Below are positions 33,249 through 43,780 of a stretch of 64,000 nucleotides of DNA, in pieces. The first letter of the stretch is position 1; each line of letters begins with the position of its first letter. The notes under the pieces are model-generated. The model was not told the DNA's origin. It saw nothing but the letters and a program-made list of their open reading frames with translations, and did not search any database. Made by a program: the position numbers and the translations under genes. This DNA is from Lepus europaeus (lineage: Eukaryota > Chordata > Mammalia > Lagomorpha > Leporidae), in the NCBI RefSeq assembly GCF_033115175.1, contig NC_084831.1, positions 42,440,002-42,504,001 of the forward strand. Reading direction: 5' to 3'.

Positions 33249-33566
33249 CAGGGCCGGTGCTGTGGCGTAGCAGGTAAAGCCGCTGCCTGCAGTGCTGGTA
33301 TCCTGAGTGGACACCAGTTTGGGTCCCAGCTGCTTTACTTCCAATCCAGCTCTCTGCTATGGCCTGGGAAAGCAGTAGAAGATGGTCTAAGTCCTTGGGC
33401 CCCTGCACCCACTTGGGAGACCCAGAAGAAGCTCCAAGTACCTGGCTTCAGATCGGCCCAGTGCTAGCCATTTGGGGAGTGAACCAGCAGATGGAAGACC
33501 TCTCTCTCTCTGCTTCTGCCTCTCTGTAACTCTGCCTTTCAAATAAATAAATAAATCTTTTTAAAA
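33249..33566 (+). repeat. CSINE, last one before the CDKN2C SINE-poor zone
   Basis: Head GGGCCGGTGCTGTGGCGTAG; tail CTTTCAAATAAATAAATAAATC. Confidence 0.9.
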
Positions 33567-35479
33567 AAGTTAAAGGTACAATGATAAAAAAGGACCCCCC
33601 TGAGATACCACTCTATTGGTCTATAAATACAACAAAGAACATTTTAAGACCAGATGAAGAAATTATATATACCATATACAAATTCCAAAAATTAATCATT
33701 CAAAAATTTGGGCATATTTGCATCAATGAGGGAAAAAAAAACACAAAATAATTGATCTGTTAAGTCTTTTAAAATGATTGAGAAGTGCTGAAGGAAAAGG
33801 TTTCCATGACTGTTAGGATTTAATATCCAGCTATAAAGGCTGTATTTCAGTACTGGAGGGAGATGTTATCATGTTAAGAGAGAAACCACTACTTCTAGTC
33901 TAAGAGTGCTTAACTTTGAATCTTTCTTGTACACCATGTTAGAGAATAAGCTTATTGAAGGCAGTGATAGCCTTAAATCTATTTCAGTGAACTAGCACTC
34001 TTCAGTAAATATTAAATTTTCATTGATGAAACTTTGCCATGCTTACTTCTGTTCTCTGAACTAAGATTATAACCTCTGTGTCGCTGGTCCTGGTTTACAG
34101 AATAGGGAGACTAAGCATGTATGTTAGGATACCAGCAAAAATCATACTTAAATATTTCCCCAAAGAATCTAATATTTAAGCAAAAGCACTTGAAGTAGTC
34201 ATCATAAGCAATATCAGAACTGTGTTGGACTTTTTTCTTATTTTGGGTTTTTGTATTATTTTAAACTCTACTTACGACATAGAGGTGGCAGGATATCAAA
34301 ATCTTTGCAGTACTAAGGACCTCCAGAACTCTTAATCCAGCTCTGTGTACAGGCATCTTAGGTTGGCATTAATTTTACATACTCAGTTATTCAGCAAAAT
34401 TATTTTATTTCATGAAACTTGTAACATGTATATCCATTCTTTACACAGTAAATACAGTTTAAGATTCTTCCTCATTACAATACTTTCTCTAAGCAAAAAA
34501 TCATAACAAATGTTAGCAAGTCTCATAAATTGGACTGCTGCCAGTTACAAGTTAACAGAGTTACTATACCATCATATCTTCCAGCTGTACTGAGAGTACA
34601 TAGTTCTCAGAATAATCAACAATAAATTATTATTTATTACTGGTATAACTGGAATCTTAAATATTCTACTTGATGTGTCTCAATTTTAAAAAGGAATTAA
34701 TTTCTTGTATTGTAGTTTGCACTTGTTTCACAAGTTTAGTTATCTGGGAAAAGAACTCTGGTTGTTTGTTCTCTCCCTCTCTCTTTCTCTCTCTCTCTCC
34801 CACTCTCAATTCAGCTAAATAAATTACTGCCAGATTCCCAGCTTCAACTCTCCCACTACCTATCAGCCAGTCTGATTATCCAGATGTTTCTGGTGTGTTT
34901 TGCTGTTAATACTCCCAGTACACTTCAAGGAGTTGGGTACAGATGTTGCTTGAGGATACGCTTACCAGACGCTGGTACTAATTAGACCACTTGTCATTTT
35001 TTGCTTGGTTTCATTTTGACTACTGGGTGCATCATGCAACTGTGTTGGTTATTTTTAAGAGCATGAAAATATAGAAAGCAGTAGTTAATTAACCTCATAT
35101 AACTAAACAGGAAGTTAGCAGTACAGAGGCTTGGAGTCGGATGAGTGGAGTAAGATATAGGGGAAGAGAATTTAGGCACTCCACCCTCCCTACCCCTACC
35201 CCTAAACACCAAGCCTGCATCTAAGTAGTAAGTAGTTTCGGCGACAAAGACATGGCTTCGTTAGAAAACTCTTCCCAAGAGCTGTTTTAAACTTTGCTCG
35301 AAAATCAGCTGCTTTTCTCCGTTTCCTGCAAGAACAGGAATAGTTCATAGTGTAGTCCAAAGTTTGAAGCCCCATTTAAGGTTTCAGAGTTCACTACGAT
35401 CTCTTGCCTGCACCACGTCTTCAGTTTTCGTAGAACTCAGTCTAAAAGGCTTTTTTCTTTTTCTGAGCAAGGTGCTCAC
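33567..35479. other. unique intergenic sequence upstream of CDKN2C
   Basis: No SINE or gene seen. 33935-34028 faintly resembles an L2 3' end (CAGTAAATATTAAATTTTC). A CT-rich tract lies at 34769-34805. GC content rises from about 35220 toward the CDKN2C island. Confidence 0.5.
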
Positions 35480-35965
35480 TGTCAGCCCAGGTCTCTCCCC
35501 GACCCGGCGTCCCCTCAGCCGCTGGCGTCGATCTGGCAGGTGCGAGGCCGAGGCCCGGCGCTGAGCGGAGGAGGCCGAGTTTACACTGGGCGCGGGCCTA
35601 GCCGCGAGCTTCGCGAGCCTGGCCGGGGAGCGCTGAGGCGGGTCAACCTGCCCGCTCGGGCTGGGGAAAGGCTCCCTCAGCGCCAGTCCGCTCTCCGCCT
35701 TCAGCAGCCAGCGCCGCCGAGCCGCCGAGGCCAGGCGGCGCTCCACGGCAGTCGTAGCTGACGCGCCGCGCCGCCGCCCCTGTAGGACTTGGGCGACTCG
35801 CAGACTCCAGCCCGCCGGTCGGCCGGAGCGAGGCAGGCCGGCTCGGCCGGGCCGAACGCCGCTCCAGCTGGAAGGCCGGCGGGCGGGAGGTGGGGAGCGA
35901 GAAGGCGGGAGGAAGGGCGCGGGGCAGCCCGGGCGCCGCGCGCGAGGCGCCGAGCGAGAGCGCCA

Positions 35966-35994
35966 CCAGGGCGGGGGCGGGGCGAGGGCGGGGC
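35966..35994 (+). promoter_or_regulatory. Sp1-type GC-box cluster
   Basis: Three overlapping or adjacent GGGCGG-type boxes in 29 bases, 60-90 bases upstream of the inferred CDKN2C start region. A further GGGGGCGGG lies at 36060-36068. Confidence 0.6.
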
Positions 35995-36116
35995 CCGGCC
36001 TTCCCGCTCCCGCGGCGCCGCAACTCCGCGGAGCCTCCTTAAAACTCTGCCGTTAAAATGGGGGCGGGTTTTTCAACTCAAAAAGCGCTCAATTTTTTTC
36101 TTTTCAAAAAAAGCTG

Positions 36117-36419
36117 ATGAGGTCGGAAAAAAAGAAGAAACCGGCACCGTCTCTGCAGAGGCAACAGAAGCAGCAATTGTTTCGGCGAGAAAAGCAGCAA
36201 GGGAGGGAGAGAAGGAAAAGAGCAGAGAGAGAGAGAGAGAGAGAGGGACGACGCGCCAGTGCCCAAAGGGGTGAAAGGGTGCGGGGACCCGCGATTTTAG
36301 GGGACCGGCTACAAAAGAAACTGTCACTGGGAGCGCTGCGGCGAGGGCGGAGTGCTGCCCGGCTCCGCTCCCGGGCACAGCTGGCTGGCGGCTGCTGCCT
36401 AGGCGGCGGCACAAGCTAG
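36117..36419 (+). other. upstream ORF, 100 codons, in the CDKN2C leader
   Basis: Starts at a true ATG and reads a highly basic, low-complexity Lys/Arg/Glu/Gln-rich peptide through the (GA)n run, ending at TAG 36417-36419. The composition follows the nucleotide repeat, so a functional peptide is unlikely. It would act only as a scanning barrier if the transcript starts upstream. Confidence 0.4.
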
Positions 36420-36811
36420 GGGCGCAGGCCGGGGGACGGCGAAGTGGCACCGGGCGCAGAAGCTGCCGGGCTGACGCCGAGAGGGCGGCGGGACTGGCTG
36501 CGCCCCGGAATTGTGGCGACTCCCCAGACTGCGAGCTTGGCCTGCGCTTCCCAGGAGCCTCCCCATCTCCGGAGGCTCCCCCAGAAAACTGGAACAGGAA
36601 GGCAAGGACAGCGGCGGCCGCCGCTCCGTGAGCGCCTGCGGTAGAGAGCCCGAGCTGGCTCGGTCGTAGGCGGGAAGTTCCCGGCCGGCTGCCCTGGGCG
36701 GCCGCGATGCTGCCGCGAGCCACCCCAGCGGCCGGAGCCCCGTAGACGCTCGCCGCGTCGCCTTCCTCCCGCCTCAGGCTGCCGGGAGTCCCCGGACCTG
36801 CGGGGGCCGGC

Positions 36812-36952
36812 ATGACGGGCTGGCCGGGGGCCTGCCGCGCGCCCGGCACCCTCCGGAGACGCGCGCCGAGCCGGGCTCCCACGGCCTCTGAGGCTTGGCG
36901 GGGCTGCGGCAGCCCGGCCGGCGGGCTTTGGAGCCTTCCCGCACGGCGTTAG
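36812..36952 (+). other. upstream ORF, 46 codons, in the CDKN2C leader
   Basis: ATG at 36812 in the context GGC-ATG-A, stop TAG at 36950-36952. A 12-codon uORF precedes it (ATG 36707) and a 19-codon one lies near the start (ATG 36058). No recognisable domain. Confidence 0.4.
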
Positions 36953-37162
36953 CTCGCAGCTCGGCCCGGACGGAGCTACGGGCTTGCCCCGGAGAAGCTG
37001 AGAACACTGGGGAGTCCTCACGACCTGTAACTCGAGGGCCACGGAACTGCTACCGCCGTCTGCCTTTGGCGATCGTCTTTAACCCCCGGAGCACGGCAGC
37101 ATCCTGCACCGCGGCGCTCTCCCTGCAGCACTGGACTGAGGACTCCCCCTTGGGCTAGACGG

Positions 37163-37715
37163 ATGGAAACCGAGTCTCTCCGAGGACCTGGCCCTGCAGT
37201 TCTGGCTCGCTCGGCTCAAGTCACCACCGCGAACAAGGGTGGGTTAACACTTTTTCTTCCCCCCGCCTCCCCCCCTCGCCGTGTCTTCTCTTCCGTGGTA
37301 TTTTCTGCCCTGATCCAGTCCCTTAAGTCTCCGCGCACGTTCCTCCTAGAGAGCTGCGGCGTAGGTACGTGACAGCTCTGCCTACAGCTTAACGTCCAGA
37401 GCAATTAACCAGGAATGTACGTTTGTCTGCGTGTCTCTGTTCAATCACCAGAATTCTTCATAGGGGTTAAGCTGAAAAAGCAAGGCGAGGAGCCCCTCTC
37501 CAATGGCTCAGTTTTGCTGAATAATCACGTGTGAATCGAGGGGCGGGCTTTTGGCAGGCAGATCTTACTAGTATTTACTACCAAGCTCTACTCCAGATTA
37601 ACCATCCCAGTCCTTCTGTCAGTCTCCGATGCCATCATGCAGCCTGATTAGGAGCAAAGGAAAGGGGAAAAAGGAAAACAACTAATTCATCTTTTCCCGA
37701 TCGTCAGGACCCTAA
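37163..37715 (+). other. CDKN2C: spliced upstream ORF, 27 codons, ends 3 nt before the p18 ATG
   Basis: ATG at 37163 (CGG-ATG-G: weak at -3, G at +4) reads 25 codons plus one base to the exon 1 donor at 37238. After splicing to 37708 it continues Gly-Pro-stop, with TAA at 37713-37715. The p18 ATG follows at 37719, leaving only AGA between them. This predicts strong leader control of the long mRNA. It depends on the inferred splice junction. Confidence 0.55.
37239..37707 (+). promoter_or_regulatory. CDKN2C: CDKN2C intron 1; candidate internal promoter
   Basis: A 469-base intron with a CACGTG E-box at 37526-37531 and a GC box GGGGCGGGC at 37540-37548, about 180 bases upstream of the coding exon. 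A start inside this intron would yield the short p18 mRNA without the uORF-rich leader. That such a short form exists is known in other mammals; its placement here is inference. Confidence 0.45.
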
Positions 37716-37718
37716 AGA

Positions 37719-37847
37719 ATGGCCGAGCCTTGGGGGAACGAGTTGGCGTCCGCAGCTGCCAGGGGGGACCTAGAGCAACTAACTAGTTTGTTGCAAAGTA
37801 ATGTAAACGTCAATGCACAAAATGGATTTGGAAGGACTGCGCTGCAG
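37719..37847 (+). CDS. CDKN2C: CDKN2C (p18-INK4c) coding exon, residues 1-43
   Basis: Encodes MAEPWGNELASAAARGDLEQ and on to ...GRTALQ, the p18-INK4c amino terminus, including ankyrin repeat 1 (about residues 4-33) and the start of repeat 2. The acceptor TTTTCCCGATCGTCAG|G at 37707 lies 11 bases upstream of the ATG; the donor is CTGCAG|GTTGGT at 37847/37848, phase 0. The start context AAGA-ATG-G is strong (A at -3, G at +4). p18 binds CDK6 and CDK4 monomers, distorting the kinase so that cyclin D and ATP binding are weakened, which keeps RB active and blocks G1 progression; it acts in nucleus and cytoplasm. Residue 27 is Ser, where I recall Asn in human. Confidence 0.97.
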
Positions 37848-40800
37848 GTTGGTATCCAGAGAGGTGGGGAAAACAGGTTAATAACGTTGCCTACGTGACC
37901 CGGGTTTCTAGAATGACAGCTTTTAAGCTTTCAGGGGTACAAAATTTCACTGTTTTTAACCTAGTTGGTTGCCATATTTTATATCTTTAAATGGATCCAA
38001 CTCTCCAAAATGACGTACTTTGAACGAACTCGTTAAATGCAATAACATCCTCGATATCAAGTGGATGCCAGGTTTGGTCTTAATTTTTGGAATGTTTTTG
38101 TGACGGTGGGGGATTTTAGAGTAGTCACAGCAGCGCCGAGGTTTGTTGGTTTTGTTTTGTTTTTAGACAGCTATGTAAACACATTATGATCATTATTTGA
38201 AGTAAATATACTGGTATTAGTGGTTTCACATACTTAGCCCCCAAATAATTGACCTTAACGCTAATTTTCTTGACTACTAATAAGGGTGTTTTTCCTTCAG
38301 ATGTTTCACATTTTGACAAAGGGCTTTTCCTCCTTTGGAATGGGTGGCCTGGGCACCAGGGCAGGATGTACATTTCACAGCTAATGTGATACCATCCACT
38401 CATTCAGGAGTGAGGAGGAATGAAAAGTTGAATTTTCTAATCAGAGCTCATTGCTGTGTTTTTCTCTCTGTGGTCAGGCCGTGGTATGCTCTAATTTTCA
38501 GTAATTAAATTTACAGGCAACATTGACACATGTCCAGCTGCCAAGTATTGTACCTGATTAATTTTTTTCCTCCTCTAAACGTTGTCGAGTAACTTAGTTG
38601 AAAGGCTTAGAAACAGAAAAATGGCAAATTAATCTCAAATTGTTGCTTTTATCAGAGTTCTGATGACATTCTTATGAACTATTCTTGTTCGGAAATGCAA
38701 CACTTGAAGCTGGGCTTTGTTTCAATTATAAGAATTAGAAATTTAAGTGGCAGGACGTACACTGTTAACAGACGAGGTCCATTCAGTCTGTACATTTTAA
38801 ATCAGAATATGCTGGCCTTGCAAAAATTACAATATTAAGAAAGATTTATGCAGATACTAAATTATTTGTCTTGTTATTTCAGGTAGGTTATTTAGGGAAA
38901 GAACTTTTTTTTTTTCCTTTTGCCACCTAATAGTTTTAAATAGATTTGGTGATAATAGCAATGCCACAAATTTAATATATTGAAAACTCAAGAGGTTATA
39001 TAAATCTCACAAAGAATCAGCCACTTAACCCATGTTCAGAATAAGATTTTACAGGACTTTTGACGAACAGAAAGACTGCGAGATCAATACTATTTTTTAA
39101 AAAGCTTTCATACATATTTTTAATACACTCTGCAATCGTATTTATATTAAACATTTATTAAGATACTAATACCCATGTATTGCGGCTTAGTCTTAGTACA
39201 AATAATGAAACACACACACAAACAAAAACAGGAGGCTAAAGGCTTATTTTCAGTATGCATGATCCTGATTCTGAAGTTGTGTCATAACTACAGAAAGAAC
39301 TTTCTTCAAAACCATCTCCAATATCACTATTATTTTCTGTGAAATATGGCAAATTTTCTTTTATTATAATTTTGTTTATTGAATTCAATTGCAAAAGCTT
39401 TTTCGCCTTTCCTAGTGTAAGTTTTTCAATCAGGGTAATGTCAAAGGCCTTAATCGTACATTTGCTTTTCGAAGATCCAAGGTGTGTCTCTTATTTTTTT
39501 CATTTTAGGCCCTAAAATGTGACTAAAACTTTAAGGACAGTTGTGGCAAAAATTATATTGTATTAATTTTTAATAACCAAAGAATGTATTTCACTGAAGT
39601 TCTTAAAAAATAAATTATGTGTCATTTTTACCACTCTCACAAAGGAAGGGCTACAACTCAATAGAGTTTTATCAACGAGGAAGCTTAGTATCTTGGCCAT
39701 CTATATAATTTGAATTTATAAAATATGTATTCTAAATATATTTTATTACTTACCTTGTGATTATTTTAAACAAACATTTTAAAGATAGATCAACTTTGTA
39801 TGTATTTTCCAGTGAATTAGCTTTCAATTTCATAAGCATTTGAATGTCTTACTCTTCATTGTATTTATTATAAATTTAGATCATTACGAATATATCTAAA
39901 TATAAATGAAACCAGTTAAAATGCTGATAATTTCTAGCATATTAATGAGAGTAATATTTTCACAACTAAATCATATATATTTTATACTTGCATGCTGCTG
40001 TACAAGATATTTTATAATTATGAGAGACTAATAGAGACCTATTATTAGAGTGAAATATGTTCAAGCAACAATAGATAAGTCTTTGAGTTGTGATTATTTG
40101 TATGTTGATAGCAAATGTAAAATGTTGGCACTATACAAATAGCCATTCCTAAATACTTATAATAACTACAAAAGAAAATAAGATGGGGTCACCGGCTGAT
40201 TATTAAATGAGTTCAAATCACAAGACAAAGCTGCCCGTGACCCAAAACCTACATTAGGTATCTTATTTTTTCTTCTGTTGATCTCTTGAAAATCAAGAGG
40301 TTACTCAGAACTCTGAGAAACAATAAGTAATATAAAAGGATGACTGTTTCATTCCTTTCAAGAACAGTTTGCCACAAAATCATTTCCTGTCTACTGCAAA
40401 GCATATCATGAACTTAGTTTTAGATAAATTGATTTAATAAGCAATATAGAACGCTGTTCCTTATTAACACCTTAATAATCAGTAACATTTTGCAATTTGA
40501 AATGAAGGATCCTAAATACTGAATACACTTAGTAGTCTATATTAAATAACTTGTGAAGAAAAATGCTTTTTAATAACATGGAAGTTTGGGACTGTATCTA
40601 TTTGGAAGGAATTTGTGAAAATTAATCCTTTAAGAAAATATTGTCTGAATTTTTTATAGATCTGTGTTGTAGATGGTAGTCTCATGTATTGAAACACTAA
40701 TTTTTAAGTTCAAAGAAACTTACCATCCTTATTTGTTTTCAGTGGCTATTTAGAAAATAAATTTTATCTACATTTCATTATTCATTTCATTAATACCTCA

Positions 40801-41211
40801 GAAAGATTCATTGAGCAAGAACAAGCAAACAGAAGGAAACCCTTATTTAAACCCCAAGTCCCACTTCTTTCATTTTAATAAATTCATGAAACCACACAAG
40901 TCTTCGTGGAAGATCGAGAACTGAATTGTTAGTAAATTATATATAGACTGTACAGATCTTTTTTTATTGATCAGTTGATTCTACTTTTGGTCCCCTTTAA
41001 GACAGTCCATCAAAGAAGTTCAATTTTTTAGAACTTTTCTTCTACTTTTATCTATTAGTTCTTTCCTGCAAATGTGCCCTTCCAAACTCCATCCTATGGA
41101 TCTTCCCATAGAACTACATCAAAATAGTCACATAAATGGAAGGGCGGTTAGTTAGTTTATTCCTGTAGCCCAAGAGCCTGAAGGATTCTACCATTTCTAC
41201 TTCTCTTCTAG
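37848..41211 (+). other. CDKN2C: CDKN2C intron 2, free of SINEs
   Basis: A 3,364-base intron between the two coding exons. It is AT-rich and contains no CSINE, MIR or L1 that I can recognise, in contrast to the flanking regions. A small CA/AACA tract lies at 39212-39230. Confidence 0.85.
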
Positions 41212-41589
41212 GTTATGAAACTTGGAAATCCCGAGATTGCCAGGAGACTACTACTTAGAGGCGCTAATCCCGATTTGAAAGACCGAACTGGTTTCGCTGT
41301 CATTCACGATGCAGCCAGAGCAGGTTTCCTGGACACTTTACAGACTTTGCTGGAGTTTCAAGCCGATGTTAACATCGAGGATAATGAAGGGAACTTGCCC
41401 TTGCACTTGGCTGCCAAAGAAGGTCACCTTCCGGTGGTGGAGTTCCTTGTGAAGCACACGGCCAGCAATGTGGGGCATCGGAACCACGAGGGGGACACCG
41501 CCTGCGACTTGGCCAGGCTCTACGGGAAGAACGAGGTCGTTAGCTTGATGGAGGCAAATGGGGCGGGGGGATCTGAAAATCTGCAGTGA
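41212..41589 (+). CDS. CDKN2C: CDKN2C (p18-INK4c) terminal coding exon, residues 44-168
   Basis: Acceptor TTCTCTTCTAG|GTTATG. The exon reads 125 codons, VMKLGNPEIARRLLLRGANP to ...NLQ, then TGA at 41587-41589, so the total protein is 168 residues, the normal length for p18. It covers most of ankyrin repeat 2 and repeats 3-5 (about 69-98, 102-132, 136-165), with the typical helix-turn-helix signatures (TGFAVIHDAARAGF, GNLPLHLAAKEGH, GDTACDLARLYG). Residues reported as important for CDK6 contact or tumour mutation in this family (for example Ala72) are intact. From memory, differences from human fall at 117 (Pro, as in mouse), 136 (Glu), 149 (Lys), 157 (Glu) and 164-165 (Ser-Glu). No break or frameshift. 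The coding exons imply a functional gene. Confidence 0.98.
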   Translation, partial: VMKLGNPEIARRLLLRGANPDLKDRTGFAVIHDAARAGFLDTLQTLLEFQADVNIEDNEGNLPLHLAAKEGHLPVVEFLVKHTASNVGHRNHEGDTACDLARLYGKNEVVSLMEANGAGGSENLQ

Positions 41590-41940
41590 ATGTAGGGAGG
41601 GCTGTCCCAGGTTGCCTCTACTTTGTCAGTCAGTTGGTTGGCTGTGCTGTTTTAATACCGTTTGTTAAAATACGGCTTTGTCATATTTTAAGCAGCTAGT
41701 TAAATGAAACTACGTAAGTGGAAATCTTTAAGCAACATCTTTTTCACCTGCAAAATCCTGAAGTCTAATGTGTAATTGCAAATAGCTTTGGCTTTCTTCT
41801 GAATATTTTATCTTTCTTTGATTTTTTTCCCCCTTGCTCTACCCTTTGCCAATCTCAATACCCAGCTTGGAGACTGTTTTTAAAATGGTTTGTCCTGATG
41901 CTTCTTTTACCTAATTAAAACACTTTTTCAGAACAGGACA
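41590..41940 (+). other. CDKN2C: CDKN2C 3' UTR (short form)
   Basis: About 350 bases from the stop codon to the predicted cleavage area, with several T-rich runs. Longer 3' ends using AAATAAAA-type signals further downstream (for example near 42312) cannot be excluded. Confidence 0.65.
41914..41919 (+). terminator. CDKN2C: polyadenylation signal ATTAAA
   Basis: ATTAAA is followed 20-35 bases later by a GT-rich stretch (CAGTGTTTTGCTGTG), the normal arrangement of a cleavage site. I recall canonical AATAAA here in human, so the hexamer is the common weaker variant. Confidence 0.65.
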
Positions 41941-43740
41941 GTGTTTTGCTGTGATTTTCACTCCTCTATACCCACACATAACTTGCCATTTGCTAAGGAG
42001 CACTGTACTGAAAGTTGATATTTTAAGTCTGAACATTAGAAAGTAGGCCAATTGGAAAATTAGATATGTGCTCTTTATCAGTTATTCCTTTCTTGTCTCC
42101 TCAACTGCCCCCTCACAGGGATTTTATTTGGTGCTAGTTTTAAAAGAAAATGCCACCTTGAAAATTCTTATCAATAGTTGGCTTTTTAAATCACAAAATT
42201 AGACAATTGATTAAATAATACATTCTTAAATTATACCATAAGTGTACTAAGTGTAATCTTGGCTTTTTTCTTCCTGAATGTAAAATTACAAAATGTTCAA
42301 GTATTAAAGTAAAATAAAAAAAACTGATTTTTAGAGGATAAAAACACAACAAAAAGAAATGTATAAATCATATCTAGAGTCCATAACTGTTTTAGGGTCT
42401 ACAGAATAATAAATTTAGAAACTTAAATAAATAAGCCACTCCTACATATGATACTTGATTTCCACAAAACTTTTTAGTAAGGGACTATTAAATCTTTTTA
42501 GGAATATGTTTAGGTAAAAATAAAAAGTTGTGAAGGAAATAGAAATATCTCAAATTCCCAAAGGATTTTCAAGCATCTACTGTTTTCTCTGTCATTTTAA
42601 TTTAAGATTTTTCACCAAAGAATTTCAATGCAGTTACCATTTATAAATTTATAAATACTTGATTCATCATCTCCCACATGAACAAAGATGTTTTATGTGA
42701 AAGTTCCCTCCTGCTTCATAAGCTTCCCTGCCCTCACTCCAAAAAGAACAAAATACTTCAAGGTTTATTGAAGGACATGGTTCTGATGCCTGCCCTAACA
42801 AGGACTGGAATGGTTGCAGGCAAGTGGTTTTCAATAATTTATTTTCCATGTAGCACAAAAGAATATAAGAGAAAAAGATTGATCTTTTTCACTTTGTACT
42901 AAATTTCACACTCCTTAAGTTATGTGCAACAAGACTTTGACTTCTGCCACCATTAACATTGCTAAACAAATGTATTTTAATGGCAGCATGAAATTAAAAT
43001 ACTTCTTATAGAAAAAAGTAGAAACATGATTTGAAGGAAAAGTGTGTTATATTCTGTACTTAAAAATGGGTCTATACACAAAATATACTGTTTTAGTAAG
43101 CTGAATGTTTTCTAAACACTATTACTGAAGGTAGCAACTTAAAAAGACATCTCCCAATTGTAAAGCTGGAGATTTCTGAATTTAAGGGCCAGTTTAGTGG
43201 ACTTTACAGCCTCCACATGTCTCACCATTTATGTTATTCCATGAAGGAAAATTTCCCTTTAGAGATTCCAAATCTAAAGGTATAGGACTTCACAAAGCAA
43301 AAGAAGTTTTTTCTGCAGTGGCTTTGTTCTCGGGTGGTGGAAGCACAATAGAGGGAGAGGAAGCTCTATCTCTTCATCAGCCTAAAATGTGCTAGGTATT
43401 AAAACACCGCTACATTACTCTGGCTCTTTGCAGGAAGTAGCTTTGTTCATCTAAGTATTTCAGAAATGAGTTATGTGGTCCCCTCTAGGAAACACGAAAA
43501 GCCATTATTCAATCTCAAAAACCTCGACGCTATTCAGCAATACCCTTGAACATGCTGAAATGTAGAGGACAGAGAAAGGGTGCTGCTGAGTTTAATGGAG
43601 TGTAATTTGCAGCGAGCGGAGGTGAGGAGGGGGTCTAAACTTATTCGGATTCAGAGAGTGGGAATGCAGGTGCTAATTAATAGCGGGCTCAGAGCCCCAG
43701 GGAAGGATGAAGGACAGAGGAGCGCTCTCAAATTCAGGTC
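41940..43740. other. downstream flank of CDKN2C, nothing recognised
   Basis: AT-rich unique sequence, then GC content rises from about 43560. No repeat or gene recognised. Confidence 0.5.
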
Positions 43741-43751
43741 TTTCCCCGCAT

Positions 43752-43780
43752 CCGCACCCGCACCCGCACCCGCACCCGCA
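43752..43780. repeat. (CCGCAC)n hexanucleotide repeat
   Basis: About 4.7 tandem CCGCAC units. Its Ala-Pro reading is a composition effect, not a protein. Confidence 0.9.

Larger units (their letters stand above)
36000..37238 (+). other. CDKN2C: CDKN2C exon 1, non-coding leader (5' end approximate)
   Basis: The donor is AAGG|GTGGGT at 37238/37239. Joined to the acceptor at 37707/37708 it gives AACAAGGGACCCTAAAG just before the p18 start, the junction I recall from the human mRNA. The 5' limit is set only from the known length of the human long leader (about 1.2 kb), so it is approximate. The leader is GC-rich, has a (GA)n run at 36219-36245, and carries at least five upstream ATGs, implying poor translation of the long mRNA. 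Confidence 0.65.
35480..37240 (+). promoter_or_regulatory. CDKN2C: CDKN2C CpG island and promoter
   Basis: About 1.75 kb of dense CpG, ending at the first exon's donor. It includes a cluster of GC boxes (35966-35994) and a relatively AT-rich gap at 36040-36120, which may mark the start region. In human and mouse, p18 is transcribed under E2F control and from alternative start regions giving long and short mRNAs (family knowledge). No TATA box is evident. Confidence 0.8.

Noticed and set aside
36073-36882. 269-codon minus-strand open frame across the CDKN2C first exon
   Set aside because: It begins at GTG rather than ATG, is Ala/Pro/Arg/Gly/Ser-rich from CpG-island composition, reads through GA/CT and poly-A runs, and shows no domain.
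24732-37721. FAF1 and CDKN2C as a true bidirectional promoter pair
   Set aside because: Their islands are about 10 kb apart with SINEs between them; head-to-head orientation alone does not support a shared promoter.
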